Shown piece by piece: positions 50,781 through 58,545 of a stretch of DNA of 64,000 nucleotides (the stretch's first letter is position 1; the number at the start of each line of letters is the position of its first letter). The notes beneath the pieces are model-generated. The model had not been told where the DNA came from. It did no database searches and was given only the letters and a program-made list of their open reading frames with translations. A program made the position numbers and the translations under genes. The stretch is taken from NCBI GenBank assembly GCA_903917705.1, contig CAIXBQ010000015.1:42429-106428 (forward strand). The letters are read 5' to 3'. The DNA is from an uncultured Verrucomicrobia subdivision 3 bacterium. GTDB lineage: Bacteria; Verrucomicrobiota; Verrucomicrobiia; Limisphaerales; UBA11358.

Positions 50781-50811
50781 CATTGAGCCGCAGAACAGTA
50801 AAAAGTTACAA
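50781..50811 (-). promoter_or_regulatory. Predicted ECF sigma promoter, site D
   Basis: Minus strand TTGTAAC, 15 bases, GGCTCAATG. Same element as the other five sites. It drives the DUF2892-rhodanese-SQR operon. Confidence 0.7.
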
Positions 50812-50856
50812 AACTTGTGTGCTCAACGAAGTTTGGATCAGCAGCAGGAAGAATTT

Positions 50857-50885
50857 AGCACGGGTTCGCATGGCAAACCCGTGCT
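50857..50885 (-). terminator. Hairpin after phoU
   Basis: AGCACGGGTT and its exact reverse complement AACCCGTGCT are separated by nine bases, 18 bases past the phoU stop. The stem is strong, but the bases after it are AAATTC rather than a T-run, so it is a plausible rather than typical intrinsic terminator of the pst-phoU operon. Confidence 0.5.
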
Positions 50886-50902
50886 TGAGTTACACTTAAA
50901 TA

Positions 50903-51562
50903 TTATGGGCGAAAATGCTTGGCATGGCGGATGTCCTCCGCTTCATACAGAAAGACCACTTCTTCGGCAATATTGACAGCGTGATCAGCGATGCGCTCCA
51001 AACTTTTGGCGATAACCATCAACTTCAGACAACGGCTGACATTATCTCGGTTTTCAGACATCAAGGTGGCGAGTTGGGTTTGAATATCACGGTTGAGGGC
51101 ATCAATTTCCTTGTCGCGATCAATGAGGCTTCGGGCGGTTTGGGAATCTTGTTTTACAAAGGAGTCCAGCGACGACTTCAAGATTTCCAGCACGGATTCG
51201 GCCAAACCGTAAATATCAACACGTTCTTGCAATGGCGGTTCAAGGTTGAGTTCCAGCACGCGGCGGGCGATTTTGGTGGCTTCGTCGCCGATCCGTTCCA
51301 ACTCATGTGCGGTCTTCATGCCCACGGTGATGAGCCGCAAATCTTTGGCCAATGGAGCTTTGGCCAGTAGTTCAATGGTGGTGTTGTCAATTTCTAGTTC
51401 CAATCGGTCGAGAATGGTATCCTCGGCGATGATGCGGGTGGCCTGGTCATTGTTGCGGTCACGCAAAGCCAGCATGGCATGGCTCGCCGCCGCCTCGGCG
51501 CGGCTGGCCATGCCAATGAGTTTTTCTTTGAAGCTGGAAATATCCTGTTCGAAGTGCTGCAT
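50903..51562 (-). CDS. phoU: Phosphate-signalling protein PhoU
   Basis: 219 residues from ATG 51562 (TTG 51580 would add six and overlap pstB). Two three-helix repeats, each with the metal-binding E/DxxxD signature: ELERIGDEATKIARR and SLERIADHAVNIAEEVVF. PhoU couples the Pst transporter to the PhoR/PhoB kinase-regulator pair. It follows pstB by ten bases and ends the operon. No phoR/phoB gene is visible here that can be named; the two OmpR-type regulators in the window look more like CusR. Confidence 0.93.
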   Translation of the reverse strand: MQHFEQDISSFKEKLIGMASRAEAAASHAMLALRDRNNDQATRIIAEDTILDRLELEIDNTTIELLAKAPLAKDLRLITVGMKTAHELERIGDEATKIARRVLELNLEPPLQERVDIYGLAESVLEILKSSLDSFVKQDSQTARSLIDRDKEIDALNRDIQTQLATLMSENRDNVSRCLKLMVIAKSLERIADHAVNIAEEVVFLYEAEDIRHAKHFRP

Positions 51563-51572
51563 AAAATTCAGT

Positions 51573-52406
51573 TCAGCCAAAACGGCCGGTCACATAGTCC
51601 TCAGTCTGCTTCTGTGCCGGGGTCGTAAAAATTTTGGTGGTGGTGTCAAATTCGACCAGTTTGCCAAGATAGAAAAATGCCGTGTGTTCGGAGATGCGGG
51701 CAGCCTGCTGCATATTGTGCGTGACGATGACAATGGTGAACTCTTTTTTGAGGTCCAAAATCAAGTCTTCGATGTGCGCTGTGGCAATCGGATCCAAGGC
51801 CGAGGCCGGTTCATCCATCAGCAGAACTTCGGGCTGCACGGCGAGGGCGCGGGCGATGCACAAGCGCTGTTGTTGGCCGCCGGACAAGCTGATTGCCGGG
51901 GCGTTCAGTCGGTCTTTCACCTCGTCCCACAAGGCAGCCATGCGCAAGGATGTTTCCAGTCGTTCCTGTAACAGATCGGATTTTCTCAAGCCATTGAGCC
52001 GAAGACCAACGGTTACGTTCTCGGCAATGGACATCGTCGGAAACGGGTTTGATTTCTGGAAGACCATGCCAATCCGGCGACGCACCAAAGTCGGGTCAAT
52101 TTTTTTAGAATAAAGGTCTTCTCCAAAAAGTGTGATCCGGCCTTCCATGCGGGCGGAAGGCACCAGATCGTGCATCCGGTTCAGGCTGCGCAGCAGCGTG
52201 GATTTGCCGCAGCCGCTGGGTCCGATGATGGCGGTGACGGCGCGAGCCGGAACTTGCAGGGCCACATCAAAGAGCACTTGATGGCTGCCAAACCAGATGT
52301 TCAGGTCGCGAACATCGAAGGCCACTGGCGAGGGCGTTACAGAACTGGCTTCAATTCCGGTTGCTTGACCGGCCAGGCGGCTTAATGGGATGGAATTCAA
52401 AGTCAT
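51573..52406 (-). CDS. pstB: Phosphate ABC transporter ATPase PstB
   Basis: 277 residues. Walker [22 protein letters not shown]-loop [10 protein letters not shown], signature [15 protein letters not shown], Walker [13 protein letters not shown] and H-loop [12 protein letters not shown] are all PstB-specific. A 25-residue N-terminal extension precedes the usual start. It energises high-affinity phosphate uptake with PstA/PstC. Twelve bases separate it from pstA. Confidence 0.96.
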   Translation of the reverse strand: MTLNSIPLSRLAGQATGIEASSVTPSPVAFDVRDLNIWFGSHQVLFDVALQVPARAVTAIIGPSGCGKSTLLRSLNRMHDLVPSARMEGRITLFGEDLYSKKIDPTLVRRRIGMVFQKSNPFPTMSIAENVTVGLRLNGLRKSDLLQERLETSLRMAALWDEVKDRLNAPAISLSGGQQQRLCIARALAVQPEVLLMDEPASALDPIATAHIEDLILDLKKEFTIVIVTHNMQQAARISEHTAFFYLGKLVEFDTTTKIFTTPAQKQTEDYVTGRFG

Positions 52407-52418
52407 GATTCAGCTTTA

Positions 52419-53276
52419 TTAGCCGCGCGCCGAAAATTTTCCACGGGTAAGAAATCTGACGCCGATATTGAGAGCGAGCACCATGAGTATTAAAACCAAG
52501 GCTCCCGCCCAGGCTTGACGATGCCAGTCTTCATAGGGGGAAATGGCGTAGGTGAATATCTGCAACGGGAGCGCCGCGATAGGTTCCTTCAAATCATGAT
52601 TCCAAAATCGATTGCCGAACGCGGTGAACAAGAGCGGCGCGGTTTCTCCGGCGACCCGCGCCAACGCCAGCAAAACACCGGTAACAATCCCTTTGCTGGC
52701 AATTTTTACCACGATATGCAGGATGATTTTCCATCGGGCGATGCCCAGGGCATACGCCGCCTCACGATAACTGTTCGGCACGAGCGTCAGCATTTCCTCG
52801 GTGGTGCGGAGAATCAAAGGAATCATCATGAAACCAAGGGCGACAGCACCGGCATAAACGGAAAAGCCCTTCATCGGAATCACGAGCAGGGCATAAACCA
52901 CCACGCCCCAGACAATCGAAGGGGTGCCATTCAAAATGTCCGCCATGAAACGCACCAGCCAGTTGAACCGGCGTGATCCATATTCCGAAAGGTAAATGCC
53001 GCCCAAGACGCCCACCGGCACGCCGAGCAAGGCGGCCAAACCCAAAAGTGTGAGCGTCCCGACAATGGCATTGGCCATGCCGCCGCCCACTTCGCCGACC
53101 GGTTTTGGCAGGGCGGTAAAAAAATGCCAGTCCACTGAGCCAGCCCCCAATCTGACCAGATGAAATAAAACCAGTCCCAGCGGGGCGATCACGGCTAATG
53201 CACAGGCAAAACAGACGATGCTGACGCAACCGCTTTTAAGCTTGCGCCAGTGGTGGTGATGTTTGCTGACTTGCAT
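52419..53276 (-). CDS. pstA: Phosphate ABC transporter permease PstA
   Basis: 285 residues, six TMs. GGMANAIVGTLTLLGLAALLGVPVGVLGGIYLSEYG and the EAA-loop EAAYALGIARWKIILHIVVKIASKGIVTGVLLALARVAGETAPLLFTA are typical of PstA. A His-rich start (KHHHHWRK) is unusual but short. It pairs with PstC, whose stop lies three bases upstream. Confidence 0.95.
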   Translation of the reverse strand: MQVSKHHHHWRKLKSGCVSIVCFACALAVIAPLGLVLFHLVRLGAGSVDWHFFTALPKPVGEVGGGMANAIVGTLTLLGLAALLGVPVGVLGGIYLSEYGSRRFNWLVRFMADILNGTPSIVWGVVVYALLVIPMKGFSVYAGAVALGFMMIPLILRTTEEMLTLVPNSYREAAYALGIARWKIILHIVVKIASKGIVTGVLLALARVAGETAPLLFTAFGNRFWNHDLKEPIAALPLQIFTYAISPYEDWHRQAWAGALVLILMVLALNIGVRFLTRGKFSARG

Positions 53277-53279
53277 TGA

Positions 53280-54260
53280 TTAGTGGCCGGCGGGCACGCG
53301 TTTGCCGACACCAAAATTTCCGATCAATAACTGGGCAACGATATTGGTGACGATAGTGACCAGCAGCAGCACCAAGCCCAGTTCAAAAATCGCGCTCAAA
53401 TAAACTTCCGTGGTGGCCTCGCTGAATTCGTTGGCGATGGCGCTGGCCAGGGTGTAACCCGGCGCGAACAAGGACTTGGCAATTTCTGGCCGGTTGCCGA
53501 TGACCATGGTAACGGCCATCGTCTCGCCGAGCGCCCGCCCCAAGCCCAGCATCGTGGCTCCGAAAATGCCCCGCTTGGCATAACTCAAAACTGCAATTCG
53601 CGTCACTTCCCAACGGGTTGCCCCCAACGCATAGGCCGCCTCCCGTTGCGAGTCTGGCACCGAACGCAGGATTTCCCGCGAAACGGAAGTGATAATGGGC
53701 AGAATCATTATGGCGATGATGATGCCCGCCGCCAAGATGCTGACTCCGTAAATCGGGCCTTGAAAAAAGGGTGTGAAGCCAAGTGTCTTTTTTAAGAACG
53801 GAAACGGCCAGTCGCGCAGCCACGGCACCATCACGAAAATGCCCCACAGTCCCAAAATGACGCTGGGAATTGCCGCCAGCATTTCGATCAGCATCATGAC
53901 CGGCTGCCGCAACCAGTTCGGCGCGAGTTCGGTCAGATAAATGGCCGTTCCCACGCTTAACGGCAGGGCAATCAACACGCCGATGATGGAAGACACAAAC
54001 GTGCCGAAAATGAACGGCAACGCGCCGTAATTTTCGTTGACTGGATCCCAGTCCGATTGCACCAGAAATCGCCAGCCAAATTTATGCAGCGTCAGCTGCG
54101 AGCCTTGAAACAACTTCCAGCCAACCAAGACCACCAACGCCAGCACAAACATGGCCATTGTTCCCGTCAGAATGCGAAAGACCGTGTCACCAATTTTACC
54201 AGGAGGCGGCAGCGATATGATTTCACTGCGCCCCGCAATTTTGGAATCAGCCTCTGACAT
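53280..54260 (-). CDS. pstC: Phosphate ABC transporter permease PstC
   Basis: 326 residues from ATG 54260 (the track's GTG adds three). TM1 is FRILTGTMAMFVLALVVLVGWKLF; the PstC signature continues with LPFIFGTFVSSIIGVLIALPLSVGTAIYLTELAP and the EAA-loop EAAYALGATRWEVTRIAVLSYAKRGIFGATMLGLGRALGETMAV. The Arg/Glu pair proposed to line the phosphate path is within this last segment. Fourteen bases follow pstS. Confidence 0.95.
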   Translation of the reverse strand: MSEADSKIAGRSEIISLPPPGKIGDTVFRILTGTMAMFVLALVVLVGWKLFQGSQLTLHKFGWRFLVQSDWDPVNENYGALPFIFGTFVSSIIGVLIALPLSVGTAIYLTELAPNWLRQPVMMLIEMLAAIPSVILGLWGIFVMVPWLRDWPFPFLKKTLGFTPFFQGPIYGVSILAAGIIIAIMILPIITSVSREILRSVPDSQREAAYALGATRWEVTRIAVLSYAKRGIFGATMLGLGRALGETMAVTMVIGNRPEIAKSLFAPGYTLASAIANEFSEATTEVYLSAIFELGLVLLLVTIVTNIVAQLLIGNFGVGKRVPAGH

Positions 54261-54274
54261 GCCGGTCACTCCGG

Positions 54275-55294
54275 CTAGTATTTGATTTCCTTGATGCGCG
54301 CCAGAACTCGGGCCTGCACATTCTCCGGCAAAGGTGCGTAGTTCAGCGACTCGGCCATCGTTTCACCCTTGGTGGCCGCCCAGTTCAAAAATTCCACCAG
54401 CTTCTTGCCTTTGGTAGCGTCTTTTTGAGTTTCATAAACCAGCAGCCATGTCGTGCCGGCAATGGGATAGGCTTTTTCGCCAGGCGGATTGACCATTGAG
54501 AAGCGGAAGTCATCAGGAATCTTGGCCGAAGCCAGCGCCGCCGTCACCGATTCCAGTGAAGCCTTAACATAACTGCCGGCGGAATTTTTCATGTTGGCGT
54601 AAGGCAGATGATTTTGCACTGCATAGGCCAGTTCAATATAGCCAATCGTGCCGGGCAACTGCTGAACTTGACCGGTGACGCCTTCATTACCTTTGGCACC
54701 CAATCCAACCGGCCATTTGACCGAGGTGCCGCGTCCAACTTTCGCTTCCCATTCCTTGCTGATGCTGCTCAAATAATCCACGAAAATATAGGTCGTGCCA
54801 CTACCGTCCGAACGATGCACCACCACAATATCTTGATCCGGTAACTTTGCATCGGGATTGGCTGCCGCAATGCGGGCGTCATTCCATTTGGTGATTTTGC
54901 CCAAGAAAATGTTCGCCACCGTCTCGCCATCCAGATTCAAGGTGGGATTTCCGGGCAAGTTGTAAGTAATGACATCCGCACCGGCGACCGTTGGAATGTG
55001 GAGGATTTTCGACGGGGCTTTGGCGAGATTATCATCGCTCATCGGGCCGTCGGAAGCGCCGAAATCAACCGTCTGCGCGAGAATCTGCTTCTGGCCGCCG
55101 CCGGAACCGATGGATTGGTAATTAAACCGCACCGACGGATCAGTTTTGGCATATTCATCAAACCACTTGGAATAAATCGGGTAAGGAAACGTCGCTCCTG
55201 CCCCGTTAATCAGCATTTGGGCAGAAGCCGTGGCCGCGATGCCAAAAGCAAGGCTGGTTGCGAAGAGGTTTTTGAATGTTTTGACGCAGTTCAT
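54275..55294 (-). CDS. pstS: Periplasmic phosphate-binding protein PstS
   Basis: 339 residues from ATG 55294. Signal peptide NLFATSLAFGIAATASAQ. Phosphate-binding segments are all present: GAGATFPYPIYSKWFDEY, YQSIGSGGGQKQIL, FGASDGPMSDD and VVHRSDGSGTTYIFVDYLS. It captures phosphate for PstCAB. It is the first gene of the operon, with a direct-repeat array resembling a PHO box about 50 bases upstream. The track's extra 11 residues come before the signal peptide and were dropped. Confidence 0.96.
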   Translation of the reverse strand: MNCVKTFKNLFATSLAFGIAATASAQMLINGAGATFPYPIYSKWFDEYAKTDPSVRFNYQSIGSGGGQKQILAQTVDFGASDGPMSDDNLAKAPSKILHIPTVAGADVITYNLPGNPTLNLDGETVANIFLGKITKWNDARIAAANPDAKLPDQDIVVVHRSDGSGTTYIFVDYLSSISKEWEAKVGRGTSVKWPVGLGAKGNEGVTGQVQQLPGTIGYIELAYAVQNHLPYANMKNSAGSYVKASLESVTAALASAKIPDDFRFSMVNPPGEKAYPIAGTTWLLVYETQKDATKGKKLVEFLNWAATKGETMAESLNYAPLPENVQARVLARIKEIKY

Positions 55295-55346
55295 AATGTG
55301 TTTTGTGTGTGCAATAAAGCCTACCAAAGCATTAGACGACCCGCTT

Positions 55347-55385
55347 GTTACAGTCCCGCTGCAAAGGTGTTACAAGTGCGTTACG
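55347..55385 (-). promoter_or_regulatory. PHO-box-like array of 11-bp direct repeats before pstS
   Basis: On the minus strand, CGTAAC, TGTAAC, TGCAGC and TGTAAC occur at exact 11-base steps, the one-turn spacing of PhoB-family operators. The repeat unit differs from the E. coli TGTCAT but matches the same direct-repeat logic. It lies 53-91 bases before the pstS start. Confidence 0.6.
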
Positions 55386-55593
55386 AAAAAGAGAATCGGA
55401 ATCCTGACCAGAGGCTTGAAACAGAAGCATCAAGCGGCAGAAAGCTACTTTGCAGGAAATTTTTATTTCCACTTTTTGCGTAACAAGTCGTGCGTCTCAA
55501 AAAAAATAAACAAATTGTAATCCGCGCACGGGCTTTGTGTTTATCCAAAGATGGTCTGTTCTTGTGTAGCGGGCGCTGTGGAGGCGTCCAACG

Positions 55594-55617
55594 AAACAAA
55601 CAAACAAACAAACAAAA
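55594..55617 (+). repeat. AAAC microsatellite in a 5' leader
   Basis: About six copies of AAAC in a row, ending nine bases before the ATG of the small secreted Gly-rich protein. Tetranucleotide runs near start codons can change length by slippage; here it would lie in the leader, so any effect would be on translation efficiency. Confidence 0.75.
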
Positions 55618-55625
55618 GAACAGCT

Positions 55626-55961
55626 ATGAAAAATAAAACACTCACCGGCCTGATCGTGGCCGGATTATTGATGAGCGGCGCGGCCTTCACGGCCTTCGCA
55701 CAAAACGGGGCGGGCCGGGCTGGCAACGGCAAAGGTTACGGCGGACCACCGCAATCCCAAGAGGAACGCGCCGCCCGGCAGGCCACGTGTCTCGAAAAGA
55801 ACGGCGGCATCTGCCCCAACGGCGGGCCACAGACAAACTGTCCGGCAGGCGGCATGGGCAAAGGTAAAGGCAAGGGCGGCCAGCATGGCTTGCGCGATGG
55901 CACCGGCCCGCGCAATGCCAGCGGAACCTGCCCCAATGCCTCTGCCCAGGGACAGAAGTAA
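55626..55961 (+). CDS. Small secreted Gly/Lys-rich Cys protein
   Basis: 111 residues from ATG 55626. Signal peptide TLTGLIVAGLLMSGAAFTAFA, then a low-complexity Gly/Asn/Lys-rich body (GRAGNGKGYGGPP, GGMGKGKGKGGQHG) with four spaced Cys (ATCLEKNGGICPNGG, TNCPAGG, GTCPNAS). No family recognised. Cys-Pro-Asn repeats with glycine suggest an extended, metal-binding or surface protein. It lies between divergent pstS and the HK gene convergent from the right; the kinase's sensor loop also has a Gly-rich GRGFGQGRGG stretch, probably by coincidence. Confidence 0.7.
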   Translation: MKNKTLTGLIVAGLLMSGAAFTAFAQNGAGRAGNGKGYGGPPQSQEERAARQATCLEKNGGICPNGGPQTNCPAGGMGKGKGKGGQHGLRDGTGPRNASGTCPNASAQGQK

Positions 55962-56008
55962 CGGCGAAATCCAAAGCACATACAGGCGGCAGCAATGCCG
56001 TCTGTTTT

Positions 56009-57550
56009 TTATTTCATGCCGGTGGCATTCCCGGAGGCGGGCAGCCACAAAACAAAAGCTGTCCAGCCGGCGCGCCCCTCCTTTAGCGAGAGTTCTCCGC
56101 CGTGGGCACGCGCAATCTCCCGCGCCAGACTTAAGCCCAGGCCGATGCCGTCAACCTGCCGTCCGCCGGCATGACTGACCCGATAAAACCGATCGAATAT
56201 TCTCGTTTGCTCATCCGACGGTATGCCGGGGCCGGTGTTACCGATGGTGAAAACAACCTGCCCGTTCGCGGCCTCGAGCTGGACGCTGATCTGTCCGTCC
56301 GTCTCGTTGTATTTGATGGCGTTCATGATGAGGTTGAATAGCGCGGTGTGCAGCAGCGCTCGGTCGGCCACCACCATCAATTGCAGCTGGATTGCCACGT
56401 CAAATTGCAGATGGACATCGGCGGCGAGCACGCGGGCGTCCTCGATCATCGCGTCCAGTTCCGCGCTCAAATCCACGGGTTCGCGCGCGAGCTTGAGTTG
56501 GCCGGCGTCGGCTTGGGCGAGCAGGAGGAGACTGCGTGTGATGGTTTTCAGGCGTTGGGTTTCATCGAGGAGATTGCTGAATAGTCGTTGTTCGGCCGAG
56601 CCGGGCGCGGCGGATTTCAGTGCGCTTTCCAATTCACCCTGCATCACAGTGAGTGGCGTCTTCAATTCGTGTGAGGCGTCCGCACTGAACCGGGTCGCCT
56701 GCCTGAAGCTCGTTTCCAGGCGCTCCATCATGCGATTCAAGACTTGAATGACGCGGCTGGCTTCCGGGCTTTCACCCGCGTCGGGAATCCGCTGCTCCAA
56801 CCCGCGCGCGGTGAAACGCTCGGCTGTATCGGCGATGGTCTTGAGCGGACGCAACGCGCGGCCCGCGACCGCCCAGCCGCCGAGGCCGACGAGAAACAGC
56901 GCCACTGGCAGCGTGAGCAAAAACGCGGCGCGCACCCGATTAAGTTCTTGTTCCACTTCCTGCTGGTTGAGGCCGATGACCAGCGTCACGTCATCATTGC
57001 CCAGCACGCCCACCCGCCAAGTGGAATTCGCCGCTTTGACAGTGAAGAATTTTGGGGACTTGGTGAAAACCACGTTGGGCGGCGGCCCGCCACGGCCTTG
57101 TCCGAAGCCGCGTCCGCCGAAGCCACGTTCCATGCCGGAATCAGTCCCTGGCGCTGCGGCGGCGGGAATATTCGTCCCGCCATCTTGCGCCATGGCAATG
57201 TGGTTGGTTTCCTCCAAGCGCAGGCTGTAAATGTCCGGTGCAATTTCTTTCGGCCAATATGGCGAACAGAAGATAGTGCGTCGGGCGGCGTCCTTGATCA
57301 GGAGAATGATGTGGTTGGTGTAATCGTCGCCGAAGGTGGATTCCAGCGAGCCGGCCAGCCGCTCGTAATTGCCGCGACCGGCAAACAAGCCGGGATGGCG
57401 CGTGCCAAGCGAACGGATTTCACGGTCCACCGCCTCCAGGCGCACCTGATAAATGAGCAGCCACATCACCACGCCAAACACCACCAGCACCAAGCCGGAA
57501 ATGCCCGCCGAGAGCAGCGCGATCTTGAGGCGTGAGGGCAGCGCCTTCAT
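56009..57550 (-). CDS. Sensor histidine kinase with long periplasmic domain
   Basis: 513 residues: TM1 (about 10-33, LLSAGISGLVLVVFGVVMWLLIY), a periplasmic sensor of about 170 residues that includes a Gly-rich loop (RGFGGRGFGQGRGGPPP), TM2 (AAFLLTLPVALFLVGLGGWAVAG), HAMP, H-box FSADASHELKTPLTVMQ, N-box LFNLIMNAIKYN and G-boxes NTGPGIPSDE and GIGLGLSLA. It resembles QseC/CusS-type kinases. It overlaps its response-regulator gene (ATGA) and closes the sigma/anti-sigma/RR/HK operon. Confidence 0.92.
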   Translation of the reverse strand: MKALPSRLKIALLSAGISGLVLVVFGVVMWLLIYQVRLEAVDREIRSLGTRHPGLFAGRGNYERLAGSLESTFGDDYTNHIILLIKDAARRTIFCSPYWPKEIAPDIYSLRLEETNHIAMAQDGGTNIPAAAAPGTDSGMERGFGGRGFGQGRGGPPPNVVFTKSPKFFTVKAANSTWRVGVLGNDDVTLVIGLNQQEVEQELNRVRAAFLLTLPVALFLVGLGGWAVAGRALRPLKTIADTAERFTARGLEQRIPDAGESPEASRVIQVLNRMMERLETSFRQATRFSADASHELKTPLTVMQGELESALKSAAPGSAEQRLFSNLLDETQRLKTITRSLLLLAQADAGQLKLAREPVDLSAELDAMIEDARVLAADVHLQFDVAIQLQLMVVADRALLHTALFNLIMNAIKYNETDGQISVQLEAANGQVVFTIGNTGPGIPSDEQTRIFDRFYRVSHAGGRQVDGIGLGLSLAREIARAHGGELSLKEGRAGWTAFVLWLPASGNATGMK

Positions 57551-58221
57551 GCGCCGGCCTTGATGCGATAGCCCACGCCGCGAATGGTCTCGATGAGCTT
57601 GTTGGGAAAATCACCGTCCACTTTTTTACGCAGGCGCTGGACGTAAACCTCCACGAGATTTGTGCCCGGATCAAAATTGTAATCCCAGACCCGCTCGCAA
57701 ATCTCAACCCGCGTCAGCACGCGGCCCGGCGAGCGCATCAGATGTTCGAGCAGCGAAAATTCGCGCGCCGTCAACTCGACGGCTTGGTCTCCGCGCGCCA
57801 CCTTGCGCGTGAGCAGATTCATTTTTAGATCTGCCACGGCGAGGATGCTCTGACTGGTGCCCGCCGCGCGCCGGGTGACCGCATGGAGACGGGCGATCAA
57901 TTCCTCGATATGAAACGGTTTGGTAAGGTAATCATCCGCGCCAAGATTCAACCCTTCGAGGCGCTCGTTGAGTTCGCTGCGAGCCGTCAGCAGGATGACC
58001 GGCAGTGCAATCTTTCGTTCGCGCAGATTGCGCAGGATGCTCAAGCCATCTTTGCCCGGCAGCATGATGTCGAGCACGAGCGCGTCGTAAGGCCGCGAAC
58101 ACGCCAACATATATCCCTCATCGCCGTGCGTTGACACCTCGACGACGAAACCCTGCGCCTCCAGCCCTTTGCGGACAAAGGAGGCGATCTTTTTCTCGTC
58201 TTCGATAACCAGGACTTTCAC
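57547..58221 (-). CDS. OmpR-family response regulator
   Basis: 224 residues. Receiver: VIEDEKKIASFV, phospho-Asp in DALVLDIMLPGKDG, LLTARSE, LTKPFHIEEL. Output wHTH: VELTAREFSLLEHLM, TRVEICERVWDYNFDPGTNLVEVYVQRLRKKVD and TIRGVGYRI. It is close in sequence style to the CusR-like regulator at 20430. The start overlaps the anti-sigma gene by four bases. Its target promoters are not apparent from the sequence. Confidence 0.93.
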   Translation of the reverse strand: MKVLVIEDEKKIASFVRKGLEAQGFVVEVSTHGDEGYMLACSRPYDALVLDIMLPGKDGLSILRNLRERKIALPVILLTARSELNERLEGLNLGADDYLTKPFHIEELIARLHAVTRRAAGTSQSILAVADLKMNLLTRKVARGDQAVELTAREFSLLEHLMRSPGRVLTRVEICERVWDYNFDPGTNLVEVYVQRLRKKVDGDFPNKLIETIRGVGYRIKAGA

Positions 58222-58475
58222 AGGGCGTTTTCACTGCCCGGAAATTTTTCTTTCCACTTTTTGCGCAGCGTGTCGTGCATTTTTTCGCGAAATTGAATAG
58301 GCATCGCATACGGCTGGCCGTCCTTGTAGAGCGTGATGGTCTGGCGGATGTTATCCACGACCACCTGGCAGGGATTGCACCCCGCCATGTGCTTCTCGAA
58401 CTCGACGCAGACCGCCGGATCAACCGTGCCGTCCACATATTCGTTCAACATCGCCAGCAATTCTTCGCACTTCAT
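58218..58475 (-). CDS. Zinc-type anti-sigma factor (zf-HC2), soluble
   Basis: 85 residues. MKCEELLAMLNEYVDGTVDPAVCVEFEKHMAGCNPCQVVVDNIRQTI is a zf-HC2 domain with the H-x3-C-x2-C motif (HMAGCNPC). Such ZAS domains hold ECF sigma factors and often release them when the zinc thiols are oxidised. No TM is present, so it is cytoplasmic and could sense thiol stress directly. The sigma gene ends 71 bp upstream; promoter site E lies in that gap, giving a feedback arm. It overlaps the response regulator gene by four bases. Confidence 0.88.
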   Translation of the reverse strand: MKCEELLAMLNEYVDGTVDPAVCVEFEKHMAGCNPCQVVVDNIRQTITLYKDGQPYAMPIQFREKMHDTLRKKWKEKFPGSENAL

Positions 58476-58493
58476 GGTATTTATCTCTTTAAT

Positions 58494-58524
58494 GACCGAG
58501 CCATGAGCCGGCTAAAAGTTACAA
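58494..58524 (-). promoter_or_regulatory. Predicted ECF sigma promoter, site E
   Basis: Minus strand TTGTAAC, 15 bases, GGCTCGGTC. It sits between the ECF sigma gene and the anti-sigma gene, so the sigma would activate its own inhibitor and the downstream two-component pair. Confidence 0.7.
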
Positions 58525-58545
58525 GGTTTGTGGCAAAATGAGTTT

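Noticed and set aside
55340-55390. TTGTAAC near pstS as an ECF site
   Set aside because: No -10 block at 15 bases; the 11-bp repeat pattern fits a PHO box instead.
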